From contig PLRU01000073.1 of NCBI GenBank assembly GCA_003164045.1, positions 9,328-73,327 on the forward strand: a stretch of DNA of 64,000 nt, written 5' to 3'. The translations under genes were made by a program, and so were the position numbers. This stretch comes from Candidatus Lustribacter telmatis. Its GTDB lineage: Bacteria; Vulcanimicrobiota; Vulcanimicrobiia; Vulcanimicrobiales; Vulcanimicrobiaceae. The notes beneath the pieces were generated by a model. That model did not search any database and was not told the DNA's origin. It saw nothing but the letters and a program-made list of their open reading frames with translations. Positions 34,401-44,171 of this stretch are shown here, in pieces. The stretch's first letter is position 1; every line of letters starts with the position of its first letter.

Positions 34401-35584
34401 TGAGTGCGCCGCTCGATGGGATCAAGGTGCTCGATCTTTCGCGCGTCCTCGCCGGACCGTGGGCGACGATGACGCTCGGCGACCTCGGCGCCGAAATTTG
34501 GAAAATCGAGAACCCCGCCGACGGCGACGAAACGCGCAGTTGGATACCGCCCGCGTATAGGGGAACCGCCACCTACTACCTCGCCGTCAACCGGAACAAG
34601 TCGAGCCTCGCGCTCGATTTCCGAACCGGGCAGGGCCAAGAGATCGTGCGCGAACTCGCGGCACGCGCCGACGTGCTGGTGGAGAACTATCTCACCGGTA
34701 CGCTCGCGCGTTACGGTCTCGACTACGAATCGCTTTCCGCGATCAATCCGCGCTTGATCTACTGCTCCTTCTCCGGCTACGGCCGGACGGGGTCGCTGGC
34801 AACCCGCGCGGGCTACGACTTCGTCATTCAAGCCGAGAGCGGGCTCATGTCGCTCAACGGCGAGGCGAGCGGCGCGCCGCACAAGTTCGGCGTGGCGATC
34901 TCGGATCTCTTGGCCGGCAACTACGGCACGCAGGCGATTCTGGCCGCGCTGTTCGCCCGCGAACGCACCGGCAAGGGCCAGCTGATCGACATCGCACTCT
35001 TCGACGCATCGGTCGCCGCACTCTCAAACGTTGCGAGTGCTTCGCTCAATGCCGGCGTCAAAGCCAAACGCTACGGCAACGCGCATGCCAGCATCGTGCC
35101 GTACCAAACGTTCGACACCGCCGACGCACCGTTCGTGCTGGCGTGCGCAAACAACCGGCAATTTCGCAACGTCTGCGTCTCCGTGATCGATCGGCCCGAG
35201 CTGGCTGCCGATCCGCGCTTCAGCACCAACACGCTGCGCGTGGAAAATCGCGAAGCGCTGGCGGCAATTCTGAACGAATGTTTCGCGTCGCGTACGTGCG
35301 ACGACGTGATCGCCGCGTGTGAGACCGTCAACGTTCCCGCCGGGCGCGTGCGCACCGTCGAGGAAGTTCTCGCATCGCCCGAAGTCGCGGAGCGCGGCAT
35401 GGTCTACCAAACCGCTGGCGGCGCGCGTTTCACCGGCTCGCCGATGCACTTCTCCGATACGCCCGTGCGCCAACCCAGCGCGCCGCCGGCGCTCGGCGAG
35501 CAGAGCGACGTCATCCTCCGCACGGTTCTCGGTTATGACGACACACGGCTGCGCGACCTCCGCGCAGCCAAAGTCATCGCTTAA
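34400..35584 (+). CDS. CaiB/BaiF family III CoA transferase
   Basis: A 394-residue family III acyl-CoA transferase. The N-terminus IKVLDLSRVLAGPWATMTLG and GAEIWKIENPADGDETRSW are typical. The catalytic Asp is expected in the GYDFVIQAESGLMSLNG segment. ANNRQFRNVC and YQTAGGARFTGSPMHFSDTP are conserved C-terminal features. It moves CoA from one acyl-CoA to another carboxylic acid. Start overlaps the upstream binding-protein stop by one base. The specific acid is unknown; the pairing suggests the substrate is the imported ligand. It ends six bases from the convergent leuA. Confidence 0.92.
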   Translation: MSAPLDGIKVLDLSRVLAGPWATMTLGDLGAEIWKIENPADGDETRSWIPPAYRGTATYYLAVNRNKSSLALDFRTGQGQEIVRELAARADVLVENYLTGTLARYGLDYESLSAINPRLIYCSFSGYGRTGSLATRAGYDFVIQAESGLMSLNGEASGAPHKFGVAISDLLAGNYGTQAILAALFARERTGKGQLIDIALFDASVAALSNVASASLNAGVKAKRYGNAHASIVPYQTFDTADAPFVLACANNRQFRNVCVSVIDRPELAADPRFSTNTLRVENREALAAILNECFASRTCDDVIAACETVNVPAGRVRTVEEVLASPEVAERGMVYQTAGGARFTGSPMHFSDTPVRQPSAPPALGEQSDVILRTVLGYDDTRLRDLRAAKVIA

Positions 35585-35590
35585 AGGGGG

Positions 35591-37363
<1,773 letters not shown>

Positions 37364-37371
37364 CTAAGCGA

Positions 37372-37440
37372 CTACGGAGTCGTATCGCTAAGAAGGAGGA
37401 GGGTCAGTGCGCCGGCCTGGTTGGTCATCTCTTGGCTCAT
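37372..37440 (-). CDS. leuL: Leucine leader peptide, 22 aa
   Basis: A short frame beginning ATG-AGC-CAA-GAG and ending CCG-TAG encodes 22 residues. It includes LTLLLL, five leucine codons in six, four of them consecutive (CTC CTC CTT CTT). A ribosome site (GAGGGGG) lies eight bases before the ATG. The stop overlaps a small hairpin (CGACT CCGT AGTCG), and the leuA terminator follows 26 bases later. This is the classical arrangement in which ribosome stalling at Leu codons under starvation prevents terminator formation. The upstream alpha/beta hydrolase ends only 29 bases before the ATG, so the promoter is inside that gene or the two are cotranscribed. Confidence 0.85.
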   Translation of the reverse strand: MSQEMTNQAGALTLLLLSDTTP

Positions 37441-37469
37441 ACGACGTACCCCCTCGTTTCGTCCTCCCG

Positions 37470-38282
37470 CTAGCGGGTCAGAAGGTCGCGGATGGCTTCC
37501 CGCACGGTGATTCCGGCGGGCGTCGCGGGGTCGAACGGCTCGAAGTGGTCGACGCCGTCGAGCACGATGAGCTTGGCCCGGTCGCCCATCGCTTGGGCCC
37601 GGACGACGTAGCGCCGGGACAGCTCGAGCGGCACGTTTTCATCGGCCGTGCCATGGATCGCAATCACCGGAATACCGGCCGGCAACCAAGCCGTCGGCGA
37701 CGCGAGCGCGTAGTTTTCCGGCACGTCTTCGGGCGTACCGCCGAGGAAATCGTGCACGGGAATGCCCGCAGTGTCGGCCACCCGCAGCGCCGAGGTGTGC
37801 ACGAGATCGAGCGCGCCGGCGACCGGCACGGCGCCCACCAGCGGCAGCGCTTCGCCGAAGATGTCGAGTTCGCGGTGCGCCTGTTTCGCCGCCAGCCAGG
37901 CGGCGATGTGTCCACCCGCGGAATGTCCCGTCACGACCACCCGCGTCAGATCGAGCGGATAGTCGCGCGCGATCTCGCGCAGTTTGCCGAGCGCCGCCGT
38001 CACGTCGTGCAGCGTCCCCGGGTAGCCGCCGCCGGGATTGCCGACGCGCCGGTACTCGATGTTCCACGACGCAAAGCCGTCGGCGGTCAGCGCGGCGGCG
38101 AGGTGGCCGGCGTACGTGAGCGCGTAGGCGGAACGCCACCAGCCGCCGTGCACGACCACCACCACCGGAAACGGACCGGCGCCCGCGGGAACGCGGAGCT
38201 CGCCGAACTGTTCGGGCGCATCGCCGTACGGAATGCGAATCCCGGCATCGATCGGACGGGCCATGTACTCGCGCGACGTCAT
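37470..38282 (-). CDS. Alpha/beta hydrolase (BD-FAE/kynurenine-formamidase-like)
   Basis: A 270-residue cytosolic esterase. It has the oxyanion motif VVHGGWWRSAYAL, nucleophile elbow GHSAGGHIAAW, acid in IHGTADENVP and catalytic His in DGVDHFEPFD. The arrangement matches the HGGW-type arylformamidase/carboxylesterase group. It directly follows proline dehydrogenase (two bases) and precedes the leu leader on the same strand. Neighbour genes concern amino-acid metabolism (Pro oxidation, Leu synthesis, Tyr oxidation), so a kynurenine-formamidase role is imaginable but not shown. Confidence 0.87.
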   Translation of the reverse strand: MTSREYMARPIDAGIRIPYGDAPEQFGELRVPAGAGPFPVVVVVHGGWWRSAYALTYAGHLAAALTADGFASWNIEYRRVGNPGGGYPGTLHDVTAALGKLREIARDYPLDLTRVVVTGHSAGGHIAAWLAAKQAHRELDIFGEALPLVGAVPVAGALDLVHTSALRVADTAGIPVHDFLGGTPEDVPENYALASPTAWLPAGIPVIAIHGTADENVPLELSRRYVVRAQAMGDRAKLIVLDGVDHFEPFDPATPAGITVREAIRDLLTR

Positions 38283-38283
38283 C

Positions 38284-39093
38284 TCACTTCCCTCCAGCGA
38301 ACGAACGCAACGCGAACATCAGGTTCTCGCGGCGCTCGAGCATACGGCGGCGTAAATACCGCGCCCAATGCGTTCCGAACGGAACATACACGCGTACGCG
38401 ATAGCCCGCCTGCACGAGCTCGCGCTGCAGATCGGGCCGTACGCCGTAGAGCAGCTGAAACTCGAAGTCGTCGTTGCTACGGCCGAGCGTGGGCGCGATT
38501 TCGCGGATCGCGCCGATCACGGCGGCATCGTGCGTGGCAATGGCCGGATAGATGCCGCCGCGCAGCAACTGCACTGCGCACGCCATGAAGTGCGATTGCA
38601 CGGCGGCGTGACCGCGCACGGCGACGTCGCGCGATTCGTGATAGGCGCCTTTGCAGAGACGCACGCGCACACCGAGTTCGACCATGCGCGCGACGTCGGC
38701 CGGCGTGCGGTGCAGGTAGGCTTGGAGCACCGGACCCGTGGTGCGATGCGCGGGCCAGAGGGCTTCGAAAAATGCGAGCGTCGGCTCGAGCAGGGCGTAG
38801 CCTTCCATATCGATGCGCACGAACGGATCTGCGAGTTTTGCTTGCGCGGCGGTGAGGATGCCTTCGAAGTTCGCCTGCGCTTCGGCGCGATCGAAGGTCA
38901 GCCCGAGCGCACTGACTTTCAGCGAGAGGTTTGCGTTCACGCCGCTCGCGGCGATGCGGTCGATCAGCTCGAGGTAGCCGTCACGAACCCGTCGCGCGGC
39001 ATCGCGGTCGCCGACGTCCTCGCCCAGCATGTCCAACGTACACGAGAGGCCCTCGCCGTTGAGGCGCCGTACCGCCGCGAGCGCTTTCTCCAC
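38284..39093 (-). CDS. Proline dehydrogenase (monofunctional), N-terminus uncertain
   Basis: The product matches monofunctional Deinococcus-type PRODH: NLSLKVSALGLTFDRAEAQA, FVRIDMEGYALLEPTL, VRLCKGAYHES, ATHDAAVIGAI, FEFQLLYGVRPDLQRELVQA and YRVRVYVPFGTHWARYLRRR. It oxidises proline to pyrroline-5-carboxylate with FAD. The GTG at 39093 gives 269 residues, but the frame is open upstream and encodes FPLAARFVAGDS, which matches the PRODH N-terminus. No ATG, GTG or TTG is available there, so the true start is probably a non-standard codon between about 39140 and 39180. No P5C dehydrogenase gene is adjacent. An Lrp-type gene heads the operon, and Lrp proteins often control proline catabolism. Confidence 0.9.
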   Translation of the reverse strand: MEKALAAVRRLNGEGLSCTLDMLGEDVGDRDAARRVRDGYLELIDRIAASGVNANLSLKVSALGLTFDRAEAQANFEGILTAAQAKLADPFVRIDMEGYALLEPTLAFFEALWPAHRTTGPVLQAYLHRTPADVARMVELGVRVRLCKGAYHESRDVAVRGHAAVQSHFMACAVQLLRGGIYPAIATHDAAVIGAIREIAPTLGRSNDDFEFQLLYGVRPDLQRELVQAGYRVRVYVPFGTHWARYLRRRMLERRENLMFALRSFAGGK

Positions 39094-39155
39094 CGAATCG
39101 CCGGCTACGAAACGCGCGGCGAGCGGAAAGAGCGCCGCCTGCAGGCCGGACGTGG

Positions 39156-40016
39156 TTAGTGGTCCAGGTCGCTCAATGCGACGATGTCGGCGCCGTCGCG
39201 GTTCGCGCGGTCGGCAAAGCGCGCGACCGCATCGAACGTCATCGTGCGCGCGTGGACCGCGACGATCGCGGTGCCCGTGTGTTGCGCCAGCGCGAGTGCG
39301 TTGCGCAGCATGAAGTCGACGTAGGCCGCGTCATCGCGCGCATCGGCGGTGACGTCGCGCACGTATAGCTGGCGGTGGAGCTTGTGTGCGGCGCCGGCGA
39401 CGTCGTCATCTTCAGCCAGCGAGGCATCCACCACGAACGCGTTGCGATCGATCCCGCGCAGCAGATCGTTTGCACGCTGCTCGTCGAGCGACGCGATCAC
39501 GCCGCGGGCGCCGGCATGCAAGAGCGCGGCCACGTGCGCGGGCGTCGTTTGCGATGCATCGACCACGACGGTCTTGCCGGCGGCAACGATCGCTTCGGCC
39601 GTCGCTTGCGCATCGTCGTCGCCGGGCGCAATTGCCATCGTGTAAGGGAGCGGCGAACTGACGAACTTGTCGAGACCCGGCCCGACGCGACCCGCGTCGA
39701 CCACGATCACCGCGATCTTGGCCCGGTCGTTGCGCGGGTCGAAAGCAGAGGTCGAACGCGTACGCTCGCTCACGCCGAGTTCCGGATCGCCGTACGGATC
39801 CGCCGCACCGGCCGCATCGAACGAGTGCGCGCCGAAGAGCGAACGCCGCAGGAGATGCTGGCGGATCGGGGCCGGCAAGTCATCGCCCTTGTGCGCCTCG
39901 GCGACCGGTAGAGCGCCCGCCGAGCCAATCGAGCGACCGCCGACAAAGCCCGCACCAATAGAAACGGTGGCGCCGACGAGAACGATAGACCAGAAGGCCG
40001 TCGAGACTCCCCTCAC
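39156..40016 (-). CDS. Membrane-anchored protein resembling a degenerate divergent polysaccharide deacetylase
   Basis: From a GTG at 40016 (GTGA overlap with the FtsW/RodA stop) the protein is 286 residues. There is one N-terminal transmembrane helix (FWSIVLVGATVSIGAGFVGG), a charged spacer and a C-terminal domain beginning IAVIVVDAGRVGPGLDKFVS. This resembles the opening of the YibQ-type deacetylase at 11698-12690, but one of the two Asp residues is Val and the NHEGS-like motif is missing. Enzyme activity is therefore doubtful. Coupling to a SEDS glycosyltransferase suggests a role in wall synthesis or its regulation. Confidence 0.68.
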   Translation of the reverse strand: MRGVSTAFWSIVLVGATVSIGAGFVGGRSIGSAGALPVAEAHKGDDLPAPIRQHLLRRSLFGAHSFDAAGAADPYGDPELGVSERTRSTSAFDPRNDRAKIAVIVVDAGRVGPGLDKFVSSPLPYTMAIAPGDDDAQATAEAIVAAGKTVVVDASQTTPAHVAALLHAGARGVIASLDEQRANDLLRGIDRNAFVVDASLAEDDDVAGAAHKLHRQLYVRDVTADARDDAAYVDFMLRNALALAQHTGTAIVAVHARTMTFDAVARFADRANRDGADIVALSDLDH

Positions 40017-41254
40017 TCGGGCGCTTTTCGACGTTCGCCGGAAATTGCCCATACCAAGGCGACGAGCAAAAAGTTGGTCACCAGCGAGCTCCCGCCGTAC
40101 GATACGAACGGCAGCGTGATCCCGGTTAACGGGAAGACGCGCAGCACGCCGCCCACGATGATGATCACCTGAAAACCGAGCGTCGCCGCGAGTCCGGTCG
40201 CAAGCAGTTTGGCGTAGAGATCGGGCTGGCGCTGCGCGACCGCGAGCATGCGCAAGATCAGCGCCAGGAACGCCGCGCACAACACGATCGCACCGACCGC
40301 GCCCCACTCCTCGGTGTACGCCGCGTAGACGTAGTCGGTCGCGACGTCGGGGATGAAGTCGGGGCGCCCGGCGTGATAGCCGGTACCGAACAGCCCGCCG
40401 GCTGCGAGCGAAAACAGGGACTGCATCGCTTGATAACCGGCGCCGTACGGATCGCGAAACGGATCGTGCCAAACGGCGATGCGTGCTTGCACGTAGTGAA
40501 AGTGGGTTGCCGCCCACCACATCGCGCCGGCAAAGATCGCGGTGCAGCCGACGATTAAATCGATGCGCCGCGTGGCGACATAGAGCATCGCGGCGAACGT
40601 GGAGAGCAACAGCATCGCCATCCCGAGATCGCGTTCGAGCACGAGGATCGCCATCGAAACGCCCCAGCCGATGAACAGCGGGCCGAGATATTTCGCGTTC
40701 GCGCGCAACGACCACGGTTTGGTGCGCTCGATGACGTCGGCTGTTCCCGCAAGATACGACGCCATGAACAGCACGACGAGCAGTTTGATCACTTCGACCG
40801 GCTCGAATTGGGCGCCGCCGATGCGAATCCACAACTTCGCACCGTTCACTTCCTGACCGAAGAGCGCGAGCAGCACGAAGAGCACGATCGCGACGACGAT
40901 CCACACGTACGTGTAGGCGGAAAGCACGCGGAAGCGTGTGAACGCCGGACCGGCCGCGAGCGCGAGCACGAGCGAGAACGCAAGCCAGAGCAGTTGCTTC
41001 GCCGCGAGGTCGGGCGAAAGGCGCGCGACCAGCAGCACGCCGAGCGCGGCGATCGCGATCGCGAGTGCGGGCAACGTATCGTCGCGCGACGTCGCGGGCG
41101 GCTGCAGCGCTACCCACACGAGCGCCAAAACGGCGAGCAAGCCGCAGACCCACGGCGCACCGAGCGCGTGCGGCGCGGCGAGCGTAAACATGGCCGCGGC
41201 GAAGACCAGCGCCAGCAGCATCGGCAGCAGCGGGCGCACCCGGTCGAGCGTCAT
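40013..41254 (-). CDS. FtsW/RodA/SpoVE (SEDS) family protein
   Basis: A 413-residue polytopic protein with about ten helices. SEDS family signatures are seen: GAKLWIRIGGAQFEPVEVIK, VLERDLGMAMLLLSTFAAML, DFIPDVATDYVYAAYTEEWG (the catalytic Asp region of SEDS polymerases) and PLTGITLPFVSYGGSSLVTN. SEDS proteins are peptidoglycan glycosyltransferases of division or elongation. No partner class B PBP is adjacent; instead the next gene encodes a deacetylase-like protein. The ATG overlaps the Lrp stop (ATGA). FtsW versus RodA cannot be decided from the window. Confidence 0.93.
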   Translation of the reverse strand: MTLDRVRPLLPMLLALVFAAAMFTLAAPHALGAPWVCGLLAVLALVWVALQPPATSRDDTLPALAIAIAALGVLLVARLSPDLAAKQLLWLAFSLVLALAAGPAFTRFRVLSAYTYVWIVVAIVLFVLLALFGQEVNGAKLWIRIGGAQFEPVEVIKLLVVLFMASYLAGTADVIERTKPWSLRANAKYLGPLFIGWGVSMAILVLERDLGMAMLLLSTFAAMLYVATRRIDLIVGCTAIFAGAMWWAATHFHYVQARIAVWHDPFRDPYGAGYQAMQSLFSLAAGGLFGTGYHAGRPDFIPDVATDYVYAAYTEEWGAVGAIVLCAAFLALILRMLAVAQRQPDLYAKLLATGLAATLGFQVIIIVGGVLRVFPLTGITLPFVSYGGSSLVTNFLLVALVWAISGERRKAPE

Positions 41255-41742
41255 TGCGGGTTGCGTTCGATCGCCGGAATCGGCAACGCGGCGGCGTGCT
41301 TCACCACGTCGAGCGAGATGTTCGAGCGCACGCCCTTGACCCCGGGCAGCTTGTTGAGCGTGCCGAGCACGAACTGCGAAAACGTTTCGAGGTTGGCCGT
41401 CGCGACTTCGAGCAAGAAATCCGAATCGCCGGTGACGATGTGCGCCGCCACCACTTCGGGCAGCGCTTGGATCTGCGCGCGCAGGAGGTCGGTCTCGGCC
41501 TTGCGGTTCCGTTCGATGTCCACGCTGACGAAGGCCGTCAAGCCGACGCCGACGCGCGTGCGGTTCAAGAGCGCGCTATAACCGGTGATCACACCGAGCT
41601 TCTCCAGGCGCCGGACCCGCCGCAAACAAGGCGAGGGCGAGAGGCCGACGGCCGCGGCCAAATCGTTGTTCGGCAGACGAGCGTTCGCCTGAAGGGCGAT
41701 CAGAATTTCACGGTCGATTGCATCTAGTGCGATTTGCGCCAT
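41251..41742 (-). CDS. Lrp/AsnC family transcriptional regulator
   Basis: About 163 residues: an N-terminal helix-turn-helix (LDAIDREILIALQANARLPN then LAAAVGLSPSPCLRRVRRLE) and a C-terminal RAM ligand-binding domain (AFVSVDIERNRKAETDL, VVAAHIVTGDSDFLLEVATA). Such proteins form octamers and respond to amino acids. It heads an operon containing proline dehydrogenase and is divergent from 4-hydroxyphenylpyruvate dioxygenase, with a perfect palindrome between them. Control of Pro and Tyr breakdown is a reasonable inference. The start may also be the ATG at 41763. Confidence 0.92.
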   Translation of the reverse strand: MAQIALDAIDREILIALQANARLPNNDLAAAVGLSPSPCLRRVRRLEKLGVITGYSALLNRTRVGVGLTAFVSVDIERNRKAETDLLRAQIQALPEVVAAHIVTGDSDFLLEVATANLETFSQFVLGTLNKLPGVKGVRSNISLDVVKHAAALPIPAIERNPQ

Positions 41743-41798
41743 CTTCTGCCGCGGGAGCCTCATTGTTTAACCGTTTATTGCGGGACGGCCGCCGCGTT

Positions 41799-41813
41799 CG
41801 CGCATGATGCGCG
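41799..41813. promoter_or_regulatory. Perfect 15-bp palindrome, probable Lrp operator
   Basis: CGCGCATGATGCGCG is a perfect inverted repeat of seven bases with a single central G. It sits immediately upstream of TATCTT (41815-41820), the likely -10 of the dioxygenase gene, whose ATG follows six bases later. Lrp/AsnC proteins bind sites of this size, so the divergent Lrp gene product is the obvious candidate. Confidence 0.65.
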
Positions 41814-41826
41814 GTATCTTAGTAGT

Positions 41827-42912
41827 ATGACGATGACCGCGCCGCTCCCCGTCGTCGCCTATGACGGCGGCACCCTGCGTTTCGACCACCTCGAGCTATG
41901 GGTCGGCAACGCGAAGCAAGCCGCGGAATACTATATCACCGCGCTCGGATTCCGGCCGCTCGCCTACGCGGGCCCCGAAACCGGTCTCACCGACCGCGCA
42001 TCGTATGTCGTGGCCCAAGGCGCCATCCGGCTGGTTCTCACTTCGGCCTTGCGGCCCGGCGGGCCGATCAACGACCACGTCGCGCGCCACGGCGACGGTG
42101 TGCGCAGCGTCGCCTTCGTCACCCCCGATGCCGCGGCGGCCTTCCGCCACGTGGTCGCGCACGGCGCCGTTCCGGTGCCGGGGCTCGCGCTCGCGGTGCG
42201 CACGTATGGCGACACGATCCACACGTTCGTCGAGCGCTCCGGCACGGACGGCGTCTGGCCGGGCTTCGTCGCCTGGGATAGCCCCGCGCACGCAAACGCG
42301 CCGGTGGGCTTACTCGCCATCGACCACTGCGTCGGCAACGTCGGCTGGGATGAGATGGACCACTGGTGCCGCTTCTATGCCGAAGCGTTCGATTTCCAGG
42401 AGCTGATCAGCTTCGACGACCGCGACATCTCAACCGAATACACGGCGTTGCGCTCGAAGGTGATGCGCAATGCGACCGGCACGATCAAACTGCCGATCAA
42501 CGAGCCCGCCCACGGCCGCAAACGCTCGCAGATCGAAGAATATCTCGATTCGTACGGCGGCGCGGGCGTGCAGCACGTCGCGATTGCCACCGACGACATC
42601 GTCGCTACCGTGCGCGCTTTGCAGGCGAACGGCGTGGAACTGCTCGCGACGCCGGCGTCATACTACGACGACTTGAGCGCGCGCGTCGGCGAGATCGATG
42701 AAGACATCGCGACGCTGCGCGACTTGAACATCCTCGTCGACCGCGACGATCAGGGCTACATGCTGCAGATCTTCACCAAGCCGCTGCAAGACCGCCCGAC
42801 GCTGTTCTTCGAAATCATCCAACGGCACGGCGCGCTCTCGTTCGGCAAAGGCAACTTCAAAGCGCTCTTCGTATCGATCGAAAAGGAACAAGCCCGTCGC
42901 GGCAACCTCTAG
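41827..42912 (+). CDS. hppD: 4-hydroxyphenylpyruvate dioxygenase
   Basis: A 361-residue two-domain vicinal-oxygen-chelate enzyme. Iron ligands are visible as His in AIDHCVGNV, His in GVQHVAIATDDIVATVRALQ and Glu in LFFEIIQRHGALSFGKGNFK. The N-terminal domain starts FDHLELWVGNAKQAAEYYIT. It converts 4-hydroxyphenylpyruvate to homogentisate in tyrosine breakdown. Homogentisate dioxygenase is not in the window. The ATG at 41827 lies six bases after TATCTT, suggesting a leaderless message; an earlier frame start at 41734 would read through the promoter. Confidence 0.95.
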   Translation: MTMTAPLPVVAYDGGTLRFDHLELWVGNAKQAAEYYITALGFRPLAYAGPETGLTDRASYVVAQGAIRLVLTSALRPGGPINDHVARHGDGVRSVAFVTPDAAAAFRHVVAHGAVPVPGLALAVRTYGDTIHTFVERSGTDGVWPGFVAWDSPAHANAPVGLLAIDHCVGNVGWDEMDHWCRFYAEAFDFQELISFDDRDISTEYTALRSKVMRNATGTIKLPINEPAHGRKRSQIEEYLDSYGGAGVQHVAIATDDIVATVRALQANGVELLATPASYYDDLSARVGEIDEDIATLRDLNILVDRDDQGYMLQIFTKPLQDRPTLFFEIIQRHGALSFGKGNFKALFVSIEKEQARRGNL

Positions 42913-42918
42913 CGCCCG

Positions 42919-43764
42919 TTAGGGTTGGAGAAACACGTGGAAGATCGCCGCCGCGATCAGCGAGGCGATCACCAGCACCGTTAGCGCGACCGCTGCGGTG
43001 CGCACGTTGAAGTTCTTGCCGGCGTCGGCCGGCGGCGATGCCTCGGTGAGCGAACGGCCGACGATCACGGTACCGCCGAAACTCGCGCCGCGCATGTTGC
43101 CGGTTTCGAGCAGGCGCTGCGTGACGGATTCCGATGAATCGGTCGTGCGCAACGCATAGGCGATCTCGTCGTTAGAAATCGCCTTGTGGAAGCCGGCGGT
43201 CGCAAGCACGAGCGCATCGCCGTGCATCAAGCGCACGTTGGTGACGGTTGCGTCGAGCGTCGCTTGCGTGCCGAGCGTGCGCGTGAGCAACGGGCCGGCG
43301 AGCGCTTCGGTAGGCACGCTGGTCCAGGCCGACACCCAATCGTCGCCGCCGAGTTCGTCGTCGGTCGTGAGCGCCATCAGCGAACCGTCGCGGCAGAGAT
43401 ACGCGCGGGTTCCGCCGACGTGCGCGATATGCGCCCGATCGCCCACGATCAGCGCAGCCGAGATCGACGAACCGGACGCCACAAAATCGTCGTGGCTGCC
43501 GGAGTGTGCGAAGACGCGCGCGTTGGCGCTGGCAAAGGCTGAGAGCAAGGCCGCGCGGGCATCGCGGCCGTCCGGACGGACCCGGTGGCGGAGCGCGTCG
43601 CGCACGGCGAGTGCGGCCACGAGCGGCGCGGCCTGACCGCGCACGGATCCGAAACCTTCGGCAACGGCGAGCAGCACGACGCCGGGAGCAATAACTTCCG
43701 CGACGTGCGCGTCAACGTTGCCACGCGTCCCAGCCCCCGGTTTCGAACCGACCGCTATTTCCAT
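42919..43764 (-). CDS. PP2C-like protein, probably catalytically inactive
   Basis: A 281-residue protein with the PP2C fold pattern in the usual genomic position (fmt-rsmB-...-PP2C), ending in one transmembrane helix (AAVALTVLVIASLIAAAIFH). Key metal-binding motifs are altered: DGMGG is EGFGS, the NED of motif 1 is NVD, GDSRAY is GGTRAY, and SDGL is TAGF. These changes remove most Asp residues that hold the metal ions, so phosphatase activity is doubtful. It overlaps the upstream FHA gene by ten bases. It might be a sensor or scaffold for phosphothreonine signalling rather than an enzyme. Confidence 0.75.
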   Translation of the reverse strand: MEIAVGSKPGAGTRGNVDAHVAEVIAPGVVLLAVAEGFGSVRGQAAPLVAALAVRDALRHRVRPDGRDARAALLSAFASANARVFAHSGSHDDFVASGSSISAALIVGDRAHIAHVGGTRAYLCRDGSLMALTTDDELGGDDWVSAWTSVPTEALAGPLLTRTLGTQATLDATVTNVRLMHGDALVLATAGFHKAISNDEIAYALRTTDSSESVTQRLLETGNMRGASFGGTVIVGRSLTEASPPADAGKNFNVRTAAVALTVLVIASLIAAAIFHVFLQP

Positions 43765-44171
43765 GAACCGACACCTCGGAAAATGATGGATGCCGTGCCA
43801 ATCGTGATTTCATCGCCGTTAGCAAGCTGGCGACTGCTCACCACCGGTTCGCCGTCGACGAGGGTGCCGTTCCGACTGCCCAAATCTTCCACGTACACGC
43901 CATCATCTCGCATTTCGATCCGCGCGTGCAAGCGGCTCACCCGCGGATCGTCGATTCGAACGTCGGCGCTGGGTGCGCGCCCGACCAGAATCCGCCGGCC
44001 CAAGCGTCGCGTGGCGATCGTGGCCCCGTCGTCCACGACCAATTCGATGCCGGCCGGGATCACGGCGTCGAGAGCCGGCCGGGGCGGGGCGCCCCGCCGG
44101 TCGCGGACCAGCAGCACGAACACGGCGAGGCCGGCCGTTACGGCCAAGGTCGCGTAGCGCGGGTCAGCCAC
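43755..44171 (-). CDS. FHA domain protein with N-terminal membrane helix
   Basis: A 138-residue protein starting at GTG 44171 (eight-base overlap with the preceding FHA gene). One transmembrane helix (ATLAVTAGLAVFVLLV) is followed by an FHA domain with GRRILVGRAPSADVRIDDPR, VSRLHARIEMRDDGVYVEDL and GSRNGTLVDG, the phosphothreonine-binding signature. It resembles actinobacterial FhaB/FipA, which recruits phosphorylated wall-synthesis proteins. A longer frame starting at 44339 lies inside the previous gene and is rejected. Confidence 0.88.
   Translation of the reverse strand: MADPRYATLAVTAGLAVFVLLVRDRRGAPPRPALDAVIPAGIELVVDDGATIATRRLGRRILVGRAPSADVRIDDPRVSRLHARIEMRDDGVYVEDLGSRNGTLVDGEPVVSSRQLANGDEITIGTASIIFRGVGSWK

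Noticed and set aside
39156-41153. A 665-codon minus-strand frame covering the deacetylase-like gene and most of the SEDS gene
   Set aside because: Its front part is the SEDS gene read in the wrong frame (very Arg-rich). The real gene starts at the GTGA junction at 40016.
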